Assembly (NCBI GenBank): GCA_905250125.1
Contig: CAJNOL010000638.1
Location: forward strand, 6,151 to 70,150
DNA length: 64,000 nucleotides
DNA from: Rotaria sordida
Lineage: Eukaryota > Rotifera > Eurotatoria > Philodinida > Philodinidae
Direction: 5' to 3'
Below, one piece after another: positions 1 through 10,710 of the stretch. Position numbers and translations under genes: made by a program. Within the stretch, counting starts at the first letter, position 1. Each line of letters begins with the position of its first letter. The notes beneath the pieces were generated by a model. It saw nothing but the letters and a program-made list of their open reading frames with translations. It was not told the DNA's origin and did no database searches.

Positions 1-330
1 CGTATTGCTTGAGGACTTAAGGGTATACTCATGGCGTATTGCTTGAGTGCCTATGCGTCTTCATGGTTTAACCCGTCGAGAGTCATGAGTACTTATCTTA
101 ATTAGTGCTAGTGGGTTGAGTATTAATCAAGATGAGGACTAATTAAGATGCATACTAATTAAATGACTAATTTACAGTTACATAGTGCTCATAGTCTATG
201 GCTATTATCTATGGGAGCCTATCGTTTACTATTAACTTTAAAGCAAGAACAGAGGTCATTGAGTAAAATATGGATGCGTAAATGAGCTCGAAATTTGGAG
301 TTTAGGCAGTTTGGAGCCCACTTTTCTGAC
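1..330. repeat. Degenerate minisatellite block, inverted relative to 19360-19660
   Basis: Positions 1-130 carry loosely repeated phrases such as GCTTGAGGACTTAAGGGTA. Positions 200-320 contain a phrase reading, in reverse complement, as a 'TGGGCTCC ... ACGCATCCATATTTTAC' string. The same string occurs in forward orientation near 19385-19425, next to a similar CTATCCTATGGGAGTA minisatellite. No gene is visible. The shared blocks in opposite orientation suggest one dispersed subtelomere-like repeat family. The similarity was judged by eye. Confidence 0.5.
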
Positions 331-970
331 CGAAAGTAGAGAATTTCTATGGAATTGGCGAGAAAACGGGCCAGTGCACCGTTTCCTGCGGGTAATGGTA
401 GGAAACGATCGGATCTTAGGAACAGTATTGCGCAGGACTTTGACGGATTCTGCTTGGCGTTTCCAAGCGTTTCTGGCGAGAAAACGACGGAAATGTCGGG
501 AGTTTGCTGGAAATAGCCGGCGGTACCCTTGTTTAGGAATACTTTGGTCGTGTTTCGTTGATTTCCGAGATTTTCTATGTTGTTAGTAGATAGCATCGGA
601 GTAGATCCGGCCGTTTTCCACGGTGATTCCGGCTGGATATGATCCCAGGTCAATGATTCTGAAAAACAGATCCTGTGGGATTCGGCGAGAAAGTTCATCG
701 TATCCTGCAGAAAAATACCCCAGAATGATGATTTCGGCGACTGAATCCGTGAATTTCCCGCGGGAAACGACTGGTTCCTTGCCGTATTCTGCGATCTGGG
801 AAGCAGGATCTGGTACGGTGCTTTCCGGTCCGGAATACTGCTTCCATCTTCCGTATGTTTTCGTGGCGGTTCCGAGGGGAAATAAGCTGGAACCTACCGG
901 AATTAGTGGGAAATAGCCCTGGTTGCTGTTGAATCCGGCCGGATCCGGAGGTCGGAATCATCGTCCTGGG
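331..970. repeat. GC-richer block built of recurring TTCC/GGAAA words
   Basis: This block is visibly richer in G and C than the AT-rich surroundings. It repeats short words such as GGAAA, CCGG, TTTCC and GATTCCGGC at irregular spacing. The open frames across it in several phases look like by-products of GC content and have no recognisable protein character. It may be a decayed minisatellite or inserted foreign DNA; I cannot tell which. Confidence 0.4.
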
Positions 971-1260
971 TAGACTGTGCAAAAATTTAAAACACGCTAA
1001 AGACTAGGCTTTTATTATATGAAATATTCTATTGATTTCGTGTACCACAAAATAACTTCGAAGACTGACAATTAAATATTGTTTTTCTAAAGTATATGCC
1101 ATGCAATAATGACAACGATGAACAAAATAGAAAATGACCGCTTCGGCTTGTTCCACTACACAGATTTTAGGGTGAGTGATAGAAGTTTGTTTAAAATTTA
1201 TTTTAATATAGTTGACGTAAATAATACTATGGCCTATTGATTTTTTGATTTAGTCTATTT
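971..1260. other. Short spacer, nothing recognised
   Basis: AT-rich sequence between the GC-rich block and the large palindrome. I see no open frame or repeat. Confidence 0.4.
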
Positions 1261-2555
1261 TCGGCGATTCTATTATCGCCGAATGAATTTATCACCGACA
1301 ATGAGTATAAGATACATTTAGTCGGTCTTATAGACAATAATTATATTTTAGATAATTAGTCCATGATACCAAGTCAGTTGATTTCCAAGTGAGATGGCTT
1401 TCAGATCGATTGGATTGACTTCAAAGTCAGATGGTTACAACATCAGACGGTTATCAACTCAGAGTGTTACCAAGTCAGATGATTATCAAGTGATCCGGTA
1501 ACTAGGTCAGATGGAAAGTATGGGAGTTGGTTCCCATCTTACGAGGGAGCCTATCCGTCTGTCAGAACGATTTTGAGTCGAGACTTAGCGCATCTTATAG
1601 ACCTCGATGAACTATGTTTACTCTAAAAAGAGTTCGTGTCCATGACTTGTTCCTGGCGAGATAATGAGGTTTTATTGCATTTTCCTCCATAGGATCCCAC
1701 TTTTTCGGCACAACCTTATTTTCGAGTTTTTGACCTGAAACTTTGCTTACATAAAGCCCTCAGCTAGACTAGCTTACAAAAAAAATCTCAGAACTCCTCG
1801 ACGAAGTCTCTTTGAAGTATGAAAACTACTAAAAATTTATGCTATGTACACTATCAGTGGGAAAGAACCTATATCTTAGAGACTTGATATTTCAAAGAGA
1901 CTTCGTCGAAAAGTTTTGAGATTTTTTTTGTAAGCTAGTCTAGCTGAGGGCTTTATGTAAGCAAAGTTTCAGGTCAAAAACTCGAAAATAAGGTTGTGCC
2001 GAAAAAGTGGGATCCTACGGAGAAAATGCAATACAACCTCATTATCTCGCCAGAAACAAGCCATGGGCACGAACTCTTTTTAGGGTAAACATAGTTCATC
2101 GAGATCTATAAGATGCGCTAAGTCTCGCCTCAAAATTCTTCCGACAGTTGGATAAGTTCCCATCTTAGTTGGTTCTCAGCCCAGGTCGTTACCACCTGAG
2201 TTGGTTACCGAGTCAGACTTATTCACCCTACCTAGCATGCTCACACCTGCACTCACACCAGCAATCTCACCCTCACCCTCTATTAACTATCTTGTGGTGA
2301 GGACAAGGGTGAGTTAGTCTGACCTTGATAACCGTCTGACATGGTAACCATTTGAGTTGGTAACCATCTGACTTGGTACCTATCTGACTTGGAAGTCAAT
2401 CTGACCGACTTGAAAGCCATCTCACTTGAAAACCAACATGACTTGGTATAATGGACTAATTATCTATAGTATAACTGTTGTCTATAAGACCGACTAAATG
2501 CACCTTGTACTCATTTTCGATAATTAATTCATTCGACGATAATGGAATCGGCGAA
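1261..2555. repeat. Large palindrome (foldback element), about 1.3 kb
   Basis: The left arm (about 1261-1835) is nearly the reverse complement of the right arm (about 1887-2555), meeting near 1855. Matching landmarks include TCGGCGATTC near 1261 against GAATCGGCGA near 2545, and TTAGTCGGTCTTATAGACAA near 1318 against its complement near 2480. The central CTAGCTTACAAAAAAAATCT near 1770 matches its complement near 1925. Both arms contain a roughly 17-bp tandem repeat, approximately AAGTCAGATGGTTACC (1370-1520 and, inverted, 2170-2440). The right arm also carries an extra insert of roughly 100 bp (about 2220-2320) with its own CTCACCC...GGGTGAG hairpin. No transposase is encoded, so it is probably a non-autonomous foldback element. 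A related copy lies at 9210-9712. Confidence 0.85.
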
Positions 2556-2590
2556 TTTCATTTTCGCCGAAAATGAAAGTTACCTATTTT

Positions 2591-3190
2591 CTAACCTCAC
2601 TGAAATAAACTTCAGTTTCTCTGAAGTAGAAATAAAACATGAACCCGTTGATAGATAACTTTTAGTGATATCTTAGTGAATGATAAGAAATAAAAAAAAA
2701 CACTATAGATGATACTATATGAATCTACGAAATACCACATGTCAAAACTAGCCACTCTAAGTATTGAAATTCATACTTTCTGACTAAAATAAGAAACTAC
2801 AGATCTTGATGCACCACGACACTAACATCAATTCTCAAATCACTGTTCAACATTTCAGAATTCAAAACACTGTTGTTCTCCAGTTGTAATCTGAGTAGTT
2901 CTAAGAAAATTTATTCTGTACACATAAAAATCCTATTAATAATGTAGTTCCTTTTTATTGGACACTTTGGCTTAGATTTACACATAAATTTGCAGCGTTC
3001 TTCTCTAGTTTCACTATCAATCCAGCCCCAAATTGATAAACAAGGTCACGTTATATCTATAAACATATTTCGCATACGCACACAAGACCATTAACTCTGC
3101 TCCACACTCTAAACTTCAGCCCTGGAATGCATATACTCCCAAAGCACCACCACTATTCAGGATCATACAAAACTGAATCCTAAGTCACGT
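2591..3190. other. Spacer, nothing recognised
   Basis: AT-rich DNA with no long open frame and no repeat that I can see. Confidence 0.35.
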
Positions 3191-4720
3191 CTTAAGTACA
3201 CAGTGAAATTTTGCACATACTACATCTAAGACATCCGCATACAAACAAACACTGAACCCTCATCGTAGAGCAAGATTCACAGCAGTAAAACGACAAAACC
3301 GAGAATCCGACACGAAACAGATACGTCATCCTCTGTCTTACCCAAGCAAAAAGCTCACAACAAATAAAACCGTCACCGTGAGAGCCCAAACAACATTACT
3401 ACAGACTCAGTCATTGTCACGCTTTGGAACAATCTCAATCGCAGTACAAAAATTCGAACTCAGATGCTGTACACACTACACTCACACATTAAGAGGGATC
3501 TCCCTATCCGCACATCTTCATTCTGACACTCCTTCCCAAAAAATGCCTCTCTTCCCGTGATAACTTTATTCTCATGCCTTTAGCTTCACACTAGGCATCA
3601 CACATCTTTGATTTGACACACTTCTCGTTCCAGCCCAATGTTCACACCTTTCCCATACACTCTTGCCGTAATACTCTTACTCCACCACGCGTACGCCTAT
3701 ATCCATATAAAACCCAATGTTAATCCAGATATTTTCTGATACATCTATTCCTGCTCCTCGTCTCTACACCTTTTCACACCGTTATATCGGTACTCTTGAA
3801 TTGAGACTCTTACTTTCTCATCCCTATACTAACACCCTTATCCAGCCACTCACATACTCACAAGCATAAGCATACAGTCTTCATCATATACACTTATCTT
3901 CACATTTTTATCCTACCCCCAGCATGCTAACGTTCTGATCCTGCATCCCCCACGCTTACCCCCATATCCTCTGACCTCTGCAAACACATCGTCATCCTCA
4001 TTTCATACTTATTCTCCTAAACTTATGCACGCATCGTCCCATCTATCTACTCACAACCTTCACCTGCCTCACTTCTGCTCATATCCTTACCCTCATACAA
4101 TTTTCCTCAGAAAGTAATACTCATACTCCTATTCTCCCGTTTCTATACTTACACATATAACCTCGCAGTCTTAATCACATACGCTTATCCAAACACATTT
4201 AATCTCTAACCTCTACACTAGACCCCGTATTCTTCGAACTGTGGGCTCGCGCCGTGATGCTTCCCTCTCTCTACTCACATCCCTATTCTCCTTCCCTTTT
4301 CCTCACACTCTTATCTTTTCACTATCCCGCTCGCGCCCCAATCTTCCCACTCTCTTGCTCACACCCTGAACCTTTCAACCTCCTTTGCATACCCTTATTC
4401 TCCAACTCTTCCTCCCCCACTTTACTCCTCACGCCTTTACTCTCACGATCTAATTCTGATAATCTTATTCTCACTTCCCTATCCTGACGCCCTTATGTTT
4501 CCACTCGTATGTGCACAACCATAAGTTCACACTCGTAATGACATGTCCCTACACTAAACTACTTTATGCTACGACCTTTTTGTTTGTGCTTTGACTCTTA
4601 TATTCTTTGCTATTCTTATCTACATCCTCCTCATTTCCTCATTCTCATGTCCTTAGCCTCACATCCGTAAGCGCACATTCCAATCCCACAACATTATCAC
4701 CCCGCACCAATGTAGTCATC
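3190..4720. repeat. Strand-asymmetric pyrimidine-rich degenerate satellite
   Basis: For about 1.5 kb the plus strand is dominated by C and T with CA. It recurs to phrases like CTCACACCCTTAT, CTTATTCTCAC and ACTCTTACTCT at roughly 12-18 base spacing, but no two units are identical. The few open frames here (for example 4254-4487) translate to Ser/Leu/Pro/His low-complexity sequence and are not gene-like. It reads as an old tandem array eroded by point mutation. The CACACCC core resembles the complement of the TGTGGG telomere hexamer, but this link is only suggestive. Confidence 0.55.
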
Positions 4721-6010
4721 GTTTAGGATACATGTTAATCCCTTACATTCGTCGACATCGACAGTCCTACCAATCCTGACGCAGAAATCCTACTATTTTC
4801 GAGAAACAGAAAACATTACCTTCACACCATACAACCACACTCATCAATCTCACACTACCCCACCATCATAAGTAGCAACATCCTGATCCATGCACATTCT
4901 CAAAGCTCTCAAATCGACATCCCAAATATGCACATCCATATCCTCACAATCATTAAAGCTCTACTCATACAAACTTATAGTTACACGTATTCATGTTCAC
5001 ACACGACAATGCACTTGCTCCACAGCTATACGACGGAGAAGTGCCATTGCCAAGAGAAAAACTGAGACACACATGATTGGTTGGTTTTTGAAAGAATAAA
5101 AATTTGATTCGCTTAGAGTAAAATTGAAAATACATCAGATTGGCTGGTTTTTCTAGGGTCAAAATTCTATTGATTCATTTTTCAACCGATCAGACACCGG
5201 ACAAACAGAGAAACAATTTCCATTCTGCATACTCATCCTTTCAGGATTTAGAACAAAGCAAGAAAGCTTCCTATCCCAGAAATCGGCAATTAACAGATTA
5301 GAATACGAGATAAACTCAATTGTTTTTAACTTCGATTCAACAAATAAAATCTAATTAATAGATAACATACCATATCGTCTAGGGTTTACCGGCGGCTGAA
5401 TTATGATGGTGTAAGACAACCACAATAATCAAATCTATCTACAACAGAGAAATGAAGATGTCTAATAAGATTGATGCTATATTTGAAAATACTTTTCAAA
5501 TTTTATTAAAAACAGATGATATTACATTACACTTGACACTTCATCGATTCTTTCTAACAAGTTTTTGATTAATATATAAAAGTTGACAATAATTAGAAAC
5601 AAAAAAAAACATCCATAAGATTTTCAGGTATGAATTCACCGACCACAAAAATTGAGTGAAGTCATACTACATTTCCAAAACATCCGTATTGTGGAAAATA
5701 AAAAAAATCACTTTCGAATATTTTGATGCTAGAAGGATTTCCAAATCTCCATATATCTATTTTCAATTCAGAAAATCCTTACAGGATCTCCAAGATCGAT
5801 GTGAAAATTCTTCCGTCATAGGAATCTTCGAAAATCTGACTTTTTCATTTCTCAATAGTACGGTTTTTTTTACAGAGCTTCTAGTCCTTTAGTTTTTTAG
5901 TAATTACATACAACCAACATATGGAATAAGATTAGATTGTTGAATTATTGATGATACAAACATGCAAAATAACTTTTTCAATGTTTATAGCTGGAATAGA
6001 ATTGTAAAAA
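4721..6010. other. Intergenic stretch without recognisable gene
   Basis: AT-rich. A short phrase GATTGGYTGGTTTTT occurs twice (near 5077 and 5138). The longest open frame (5656-5892) has no recognisable character. Confidence 0.35.
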
Positions 6011-7258
6011 TTATTGGTAAATCTTAGGATCTTGTTTTTCCAATATTGCGGCATAGCGTTTCACTGTTTTCTCGGTATCATTCTTGAGCAGTATGTAGCA
6101 TTTCGTAGATCTTCCGAGCAGACGCTTAGCTTTTTCTCGATCTTGGGATTCATAACGTGCTTGAAGAGCAGAATCTCGATAGTACTGTCCCAACTTATGA
6201 TACAGGTGATTCATAAGATGATCGATCGCATTAACATATGTAACGTTCAAATTGGTTGTTGATGAATTTCGTCCGAATTCTTCTAGCTGTGAAAAACAGT
6301 AATAATGTAGGAGTTGCGTGAGTGATAGTAGTTCATCAGATGGTACTGTGGATGATATAACAATAATTGGATCGAGCAGTTTCATATTCAGTATGGCTGA
6401 CATGACCTGTTCATTCGTCTTGCAATCTATTAGTCCAGCGATGTCAGAAGCAAGATGAATAGATTTCGTGTCCAATCCAACGATGAATATCAATATCAAA
6501 GACTCCGAATCTTCTTTGAGTTTCCAGCGGCTTAGTTGCTGTTCGACATCATCAAGAAAGCTTGTTTGTATAATCGACTTTTCTGTCTCATTCTTATGCT
6601 TTTCTATATCATTCAACTTGCTTTCAAATTCATCTTTCTCCAGCTGGCTTGCACAGGTCACCATTTCCTTAGCCCAATCAAAGTAAACCAATGCAGAATT
6701 AGCTGGCGGTGATACATGACTCTTATGGTCTTTGCCTTTTGATAAATAATGTTGACTGACATCTTTTAGGATACGAATTAGAAGAGTGTTAGGAGCATCA
6801 AATAGACGAATGTCAATGTCCTGATTCCGATAATCATTAATCCTATCAACGATTCTTGAAGTGTACCCGCCCAGAACATAGATCTTCTTGATCGAACCGC
6901 ATGTCTCGGTCGAACGCGAAAGGATTTTTTCTGCCAGAGTATCAAATGTAATAAAGAAAATTGTCTTGGTAGATGCATTCTCATTGATACACTGGCAACA
7001 CTCGTCGATATCATGAAAAATTTCCAGCGATCCAGGTATTGTTGAGAAACACGCTGTTATGTTATGTTCCAATTGAAAGAGATAGCCAATATTCGAATCT
7101 TCTTTCTGGATCGCAGTCGAGTCAGGTACGTAAGTTTTATATTCACTTTCTGTTGGAGTTTGTTCGCATGAGCTGAACTGTTCATCTAGGCAGACTATGA
7201 GATGGTCTGCAATAGGGAATGTTATGTCGCTTATAGTCGTTTGTTTTGGAAAATCATC
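6011..7258 (-). CDS. Bdelloid-type protein with two copies of an alpha/beta 'LIVxLDE' domain (5' end not found)
   Basis: Function unknown. The frame runs from an apparent splice acceptor (TTTCTTTAG just above 7258) to a stop at 6011. The longest ATG-started part is 353 residues, but clearly similar coding sequence continues upstream to 7258 (DHLIVCLDEQFSSCEQ), so at least one 5' exon lies above and was not located. The order of elements is a hydrophobic strand LIVCLDE, then CQCIN..KTIFFITFD, KKIYVLGGYTS, IDIRLFDA, and a helix pair DVSQHYLSKG ... ALVYFDWAKEM. A charged linker of Lys/Glu follows. The same order then repeats more weakly: LILIFIVGLD, DPIIVISSTVPSDELL, NVTYVNAID, HKLGQYYRDSA ... 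KRLLGRSTKCYILL. The strand-helix alternation suggests a flavodoxin/receiver-like fold. The single-domain gene at 10711-11499, same strand, aligns with the first half, so the two look like diverged paralogues. Similar N-terminal domains occur in bdelloid ADP-ribosyltransferase/TPR proteins (from memory). Confidence 0.65.
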   Translation of the reverse strand, partial: DDFPKQTTISDITFPIADHLIVCLDEQFSSCEQTPTESEYKTYVPDSTAIQKEDSNIGYLFQLEHNITACFSTIPGSLEIFHDIDECCQCINENASTKTIFFITFDTLAEKILSRSTETCGSIKKIYVLGGYTSRIVDRINDYRNQDIDIRLFDAPNTLLIRILKDVSQHYLSKGKDHKSHVSPPANSALVYFDWAKEMVTCASQLEKDEFESKLNDIEKHKNETEKSIIQTSFLDDVEQQLSRWKLKEDSESLILIFIVGLDTKSIHLASDIAGLIDCKTNEQVMSAILNMKLLDPIIVISSTVPSDELLSLTQLLHYYCFSQLEEFGRNSSTTNLNVTYVNAIDHLMNHLYHKLGQYYRDSALQARYESQDREKAKRLLGRSTKCYILLKNDTEKTVKRYAAILEKQDPKIYQ

Positions 7259-8074
7259 CTAAAGAAATACATTGCGAGAGACCGCTCTATGAAATCATTG
7301 AGAATCAAAATACATATTTGATTGCTCTAACTGATAGACAATGGCCATAATATGTAGTATTATTTTTCAAAAACTGAAAAACTAAAACTATTTCATCCAA
7401 TTATCTGTCATGTTAAACTTCATTAGATTGGATCTCGTTTAACGAGTTCGAAAATTTATCGCAATCAACGATCAAGTATGAGTGGATACTTTTTTCTGTA
7501 ATCTAGTTACTTAGGACATGTTCAGTTGATATTTCGGCTACCAAATTCACTAAGTCCCATTCGGACTTATATTTCTAAAAACAATCCTATGTGACTGTTA
7601 GAACCTATCATATTTGACATGATTCAACATTGTCCGATACCTGTGAATCAGCTTACATCACTCGGTCAAACAATTATCGAATGACTACACTATGATGTAA
7701 TGCTTCGCGTTTTTAGTATCGGAAGCTGCTGGATTACGTAAGATTTGATGAGCTGCATGCATCAGATCACATCATTTCTACAGAGTGCCCAAAAAAAAAA
7801 GTATTTCTTTTTTATAATGCTGTTTTTCTATCTTTATTATTCAGTTTTTAGTCTAATTCTTTGTGCAATAGATAGACCTAGGAAAAAGTCAGCAGCATAG
7901 ATAGTTTTATTTTAAAACCATTCCACTGCAAATGAAACTTAAAATTGAAATTTATTAAATATGAAACATATGTTGGGACGATATACTTCCACCGAAAAAT
8001 AAAAATTATCTACGAGTGACAGTTGTTTTGACTTGATATTTTATACACTTATAAAGCTTCTAAACCCCCTCCCG
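7259..8074. other. Upstream region of the 6011-7258 gene; 5' exon expected but not resolved
   Basis: The minus-strand gene below needs an upstream exon because its frame opens at a splice acceptor. No start codon with a convincing donor could be chosen here. A poly-A run lies near 7791. No repeat was recognised. Confidence 0.3.
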
Positions 8075-8590
8075 AAATAAAACGCCACCCTATAATAGAA
8101 AGTCACCCGGAATAGAACGCCACCTCCAAACGATTGATTCGCTGGACATTATAGAATCCCATGCCAGTCAACTTCATTCATTCACTCATCCACATTAGTC
8201 ACTTTTTTCGCTGTGTCACTAATGCACATTATTTATAGGACGAAAAATTTGTATATTTCTTTTCTTTCGTTCTGTTGCATCACACGATGAACGAATATAC
8301 GATTCTCTCCAATAGATAACATGCACCAGTGACATAACGGAAAAAATTAACTAATGTAAATGAGTGAGTGAATGAATACAATTTCTTCTATTCCCAGTAC
8401 AATCAACGAATAAACCACATTTATTTAGTGCTGGAAATGAGTAAAACTAGTGGAAAAAGATGCCAACAAAATGAGCATAGCTATAGAAGGAATTTTCCGA
8501 AAAACTCATAATAGAAGGCCACCCACAATAGAATGTCGCTAAAAAAAGGCCGATTCACTGGATTGTAATAGAAGGCCATGCCTTTTTATT
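8075..8590. repeat. Direct repeats flanking a small palindrome
   Basis: A block with the phrases ATAATAGAAAGTCACCC, GATTGATTCGCTGGA and ATAGAATCCCATGCC (about 8078-8170) recurs in the same orientation at about 8505-8584 (ATAATAGAAGGCCACCC, GATTCACTGGA, ATAGAAGGCCATGCC). Between them, 8175-8390 forms an imperfect palindrome: ATTCATTCACTCA...GTGTCAC against GTGACATAAC...TGAGTGAATGAAT. The arrangement resembles a small foldback element inserted inside, or bounded by, a duplicated block. Confidence 0.6.
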
Positions 8591-9059
8591 TAAGGAGGAG
8601 AGGGGAGAGGATTATGAGAGAATGATTAGTTGGTTAAACTATTGTGTAAACGAATTCCTTGATAATTAGCACTAATTTGAAGTTCTTTTATTTAATACTT
8701 CGGTTGAAAGTGGAGAATGAAGTGATTAGCGTCAAATAAGCATCACTGAATTTGATATTTTTCTTGTAAAAAAAGCTTTTTCAAAATGCCTTTCTTCCTC
8801 GAAGTTCGGATAGAGTCTATCATGGTAGATAAATCCGTTGATGCAAGGTATCCATTCGCTAAATTAGATATCAGGAAGGGTTAGCTCCTCCATCGTAAAT
8901 ATTTTACAATAGCGATGAAAAGCTTTTTTGAAAACTGATTGGTCGAAATTTTTGTATCAGTGAATCAGACTTGAAGCTAAGATTTCTTTGTTTCAGGATT
9001 ATTAAAACGTACTGTTGTTCGCGCCAGTGCGGTGGTAGCAGTAAATCAGTTCTTTTCCG

Positions 9060-9150
9060 AAAAAAAGAGCATGAGTATGGGTGTTGGTGCAGGATGTGGA
9101 TGTGAAGATGGCTGTTGATGAAGAGGAGACCCACACCTACATTCAATTCC
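9060..9150. repeat. Degenerate TGTGGG-like tract followed by CCCACA-like tract
   Basis: The plus strand reads GAGTATGGGTGTTGG ... GGATGTGGATGTG. After about 20 bases it switches to GACCCACACCTACATTC. Both halves are degenerate forms of the telomere hexamer in opposite orientation. It is one of several such pairs in the window. Confidence 0.5.
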
Positions 9151-9209
9151 TCCCCCTCTCCTCACAATAGACAGAAAAAAGTGGCAGGAGCAATTTCAAG
9201 GTACCGAAT

Positions 9210-9712
9210 AGCTTTTGAGTCGAGACCATGTGCATTATGTAGACTCTAGTGAGCTATGAACACCCTGAAAAAAGTTCGTGCTTCTAGCTTATTTCTGTCG
9301 AGATAATTATTTGATTTTTACGGCATTTTTTACCACAACGCTGTGGTCCCTCTCAGATTTACGTGAAAAATCAACTTTTGAATTTCGACTTGAAACTTTG
9401 TGCAGAGAAAGGCCTCAATGAGACTAGTTTATTCTGGAAGTTTCAGATTTTTAGATTCCTCCTATTCCGAGATACAAGTGTAAGAAAAAGTACTCTTCTT
9501 CATATTGCTTATAGCACAAAATGTTAAATGTTCACATTTAATGATAGGAGCAACCAGGGAATTTGAAACTTTCAGAATAAACTAGCCTCATTGAGATCTT
9601 TCTCTGAACAAAGTTTCAGGTTGAAATTAGAAAGTTGATTTTTCAAGTGAGCCTGAGGGGGACGACGACGCTGTGCTAAAAAATATTGTAAAAATCAAAT
9701 ATCCCGACAAGG
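9210..9712. repeat. Foldback element related to the 1261-2555 palindrome
   Basis: The arms at about 9296-9470 and 9545-9712 are reverse complements. For example, CCTCAATGAGACTAGTTTAT near 9412 matches ATAAACTAGCCTCATTGAGA near 9578. The left flank shares GAGTCGAGAC, AAAGTTCGTG and GACTTGAAACTTTG-type phrases with the 1.3-kb palindrome, so both belong to one family. No coding capacity. Confidence 0.75.
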
Positions 9713-9730
9713 ATTCAATGGCGCATCTTT

Positions 9731-10700
9731 GTGCATCGATTGAAGATAGATGATGACACGTTCTATCTAATGATTATTTAAAATTTGAATTTCAACTCCG
9801 ACAAAAGAACTGCATTATGGACCAGTGACTATTTTTCACTATATTGATGGTAAGTTTTTGATCTTATTATAACTTAAAGAACTTTAAGAAGTCCAAACGG
9901 CTTGCAATATATGGTAAATATGTAATACTGTATAAATATATAATAACTAAGGAATATAACTAAATCATCAATTAAAAATATAGATTTTACTTATATATGG
10001 TCTAATTGATGATATTCACCTATTTTACGTACTTTGTGGTACCTGCTATTTAATGCATACTCTCTAGAGAGCAGTATTCATGCTACACTTAAATTCAGGA
10101 CCATAATAGTTTCAATGCTATCTACGATATGGGTTCGAATCTCGAAAATTGATTTTGTCGCCTGGCTGCCCATTGTGCCTCCCTCATCCTTACCCATATC
10201 AACCCACACTCACGGCATCTTTTTGTGGTCATTGTTTACGGTGGTCGGAATACGCCGTACAGCATCATTTACGATTACTGTAAATAGCTACTACAAATAG
10301 CTGCCATTATCTGCCGTCATTGGTTCGTATACGGCCATGTACGACCAACTATGATTGACCTAGGATTGCACAATGGACTTTTGAATGCATTAATCAAAGA
10401 TTTTCTATATTCGTTCACTTTAATGAAGCCTAACCGATCAACGCAATGTGGTAACTGTATTAGACACTCTAACATTAATCGTCAGGAGCCATAGAAACAT
10501 GAATCTATTCTTGCAGTCAGAATCGTGCGATTCTTGTTCTAATTGAGTTTGACGAAGACTGATCAAAAATAAAAATAAATAAATAGCCTAAATATTTTCT
10601 TATTTTAGATAGGTGGATTCCTAAACAGTGTCAAATTAATAGCATATTCGATTCTCTATTTAACCTAAGCAGTCCTGTTTTCTAACAGAGGTCGATAAAC
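9731..10700. other. Intergenic, nothing recognised
   Basis: AT-rich. It includes a slightly GC-richer patch (10150-10360) with ACGGC/GCCGT words. The plus-strand frame 10034-10300 has no recognisable protein character. Confidence 0.3.
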
Positions 10701-10710
10701 AAACATTTCC

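Noticed and set aside
219..982. Overlapping frames on both strands in the first kb
   Set aside because: Explained by the GC-richer composition; no protein character.
4254..4487. Ser/Leu/Pro-rich frame
   Set aside because: Lies in the pyrimidine-rich satellite; low complexity only.
6014..7014. Other-frame open stretches over 6.0-7.0 kb
   Set aside because: Shadows of the minus-strand gene at 6011-7258.
10100..10160. GGGTTCGAATCT, resembling a tRNA B box
   Set aside because: No A box at proper distance and no cloverleaf; not called as tRNA.
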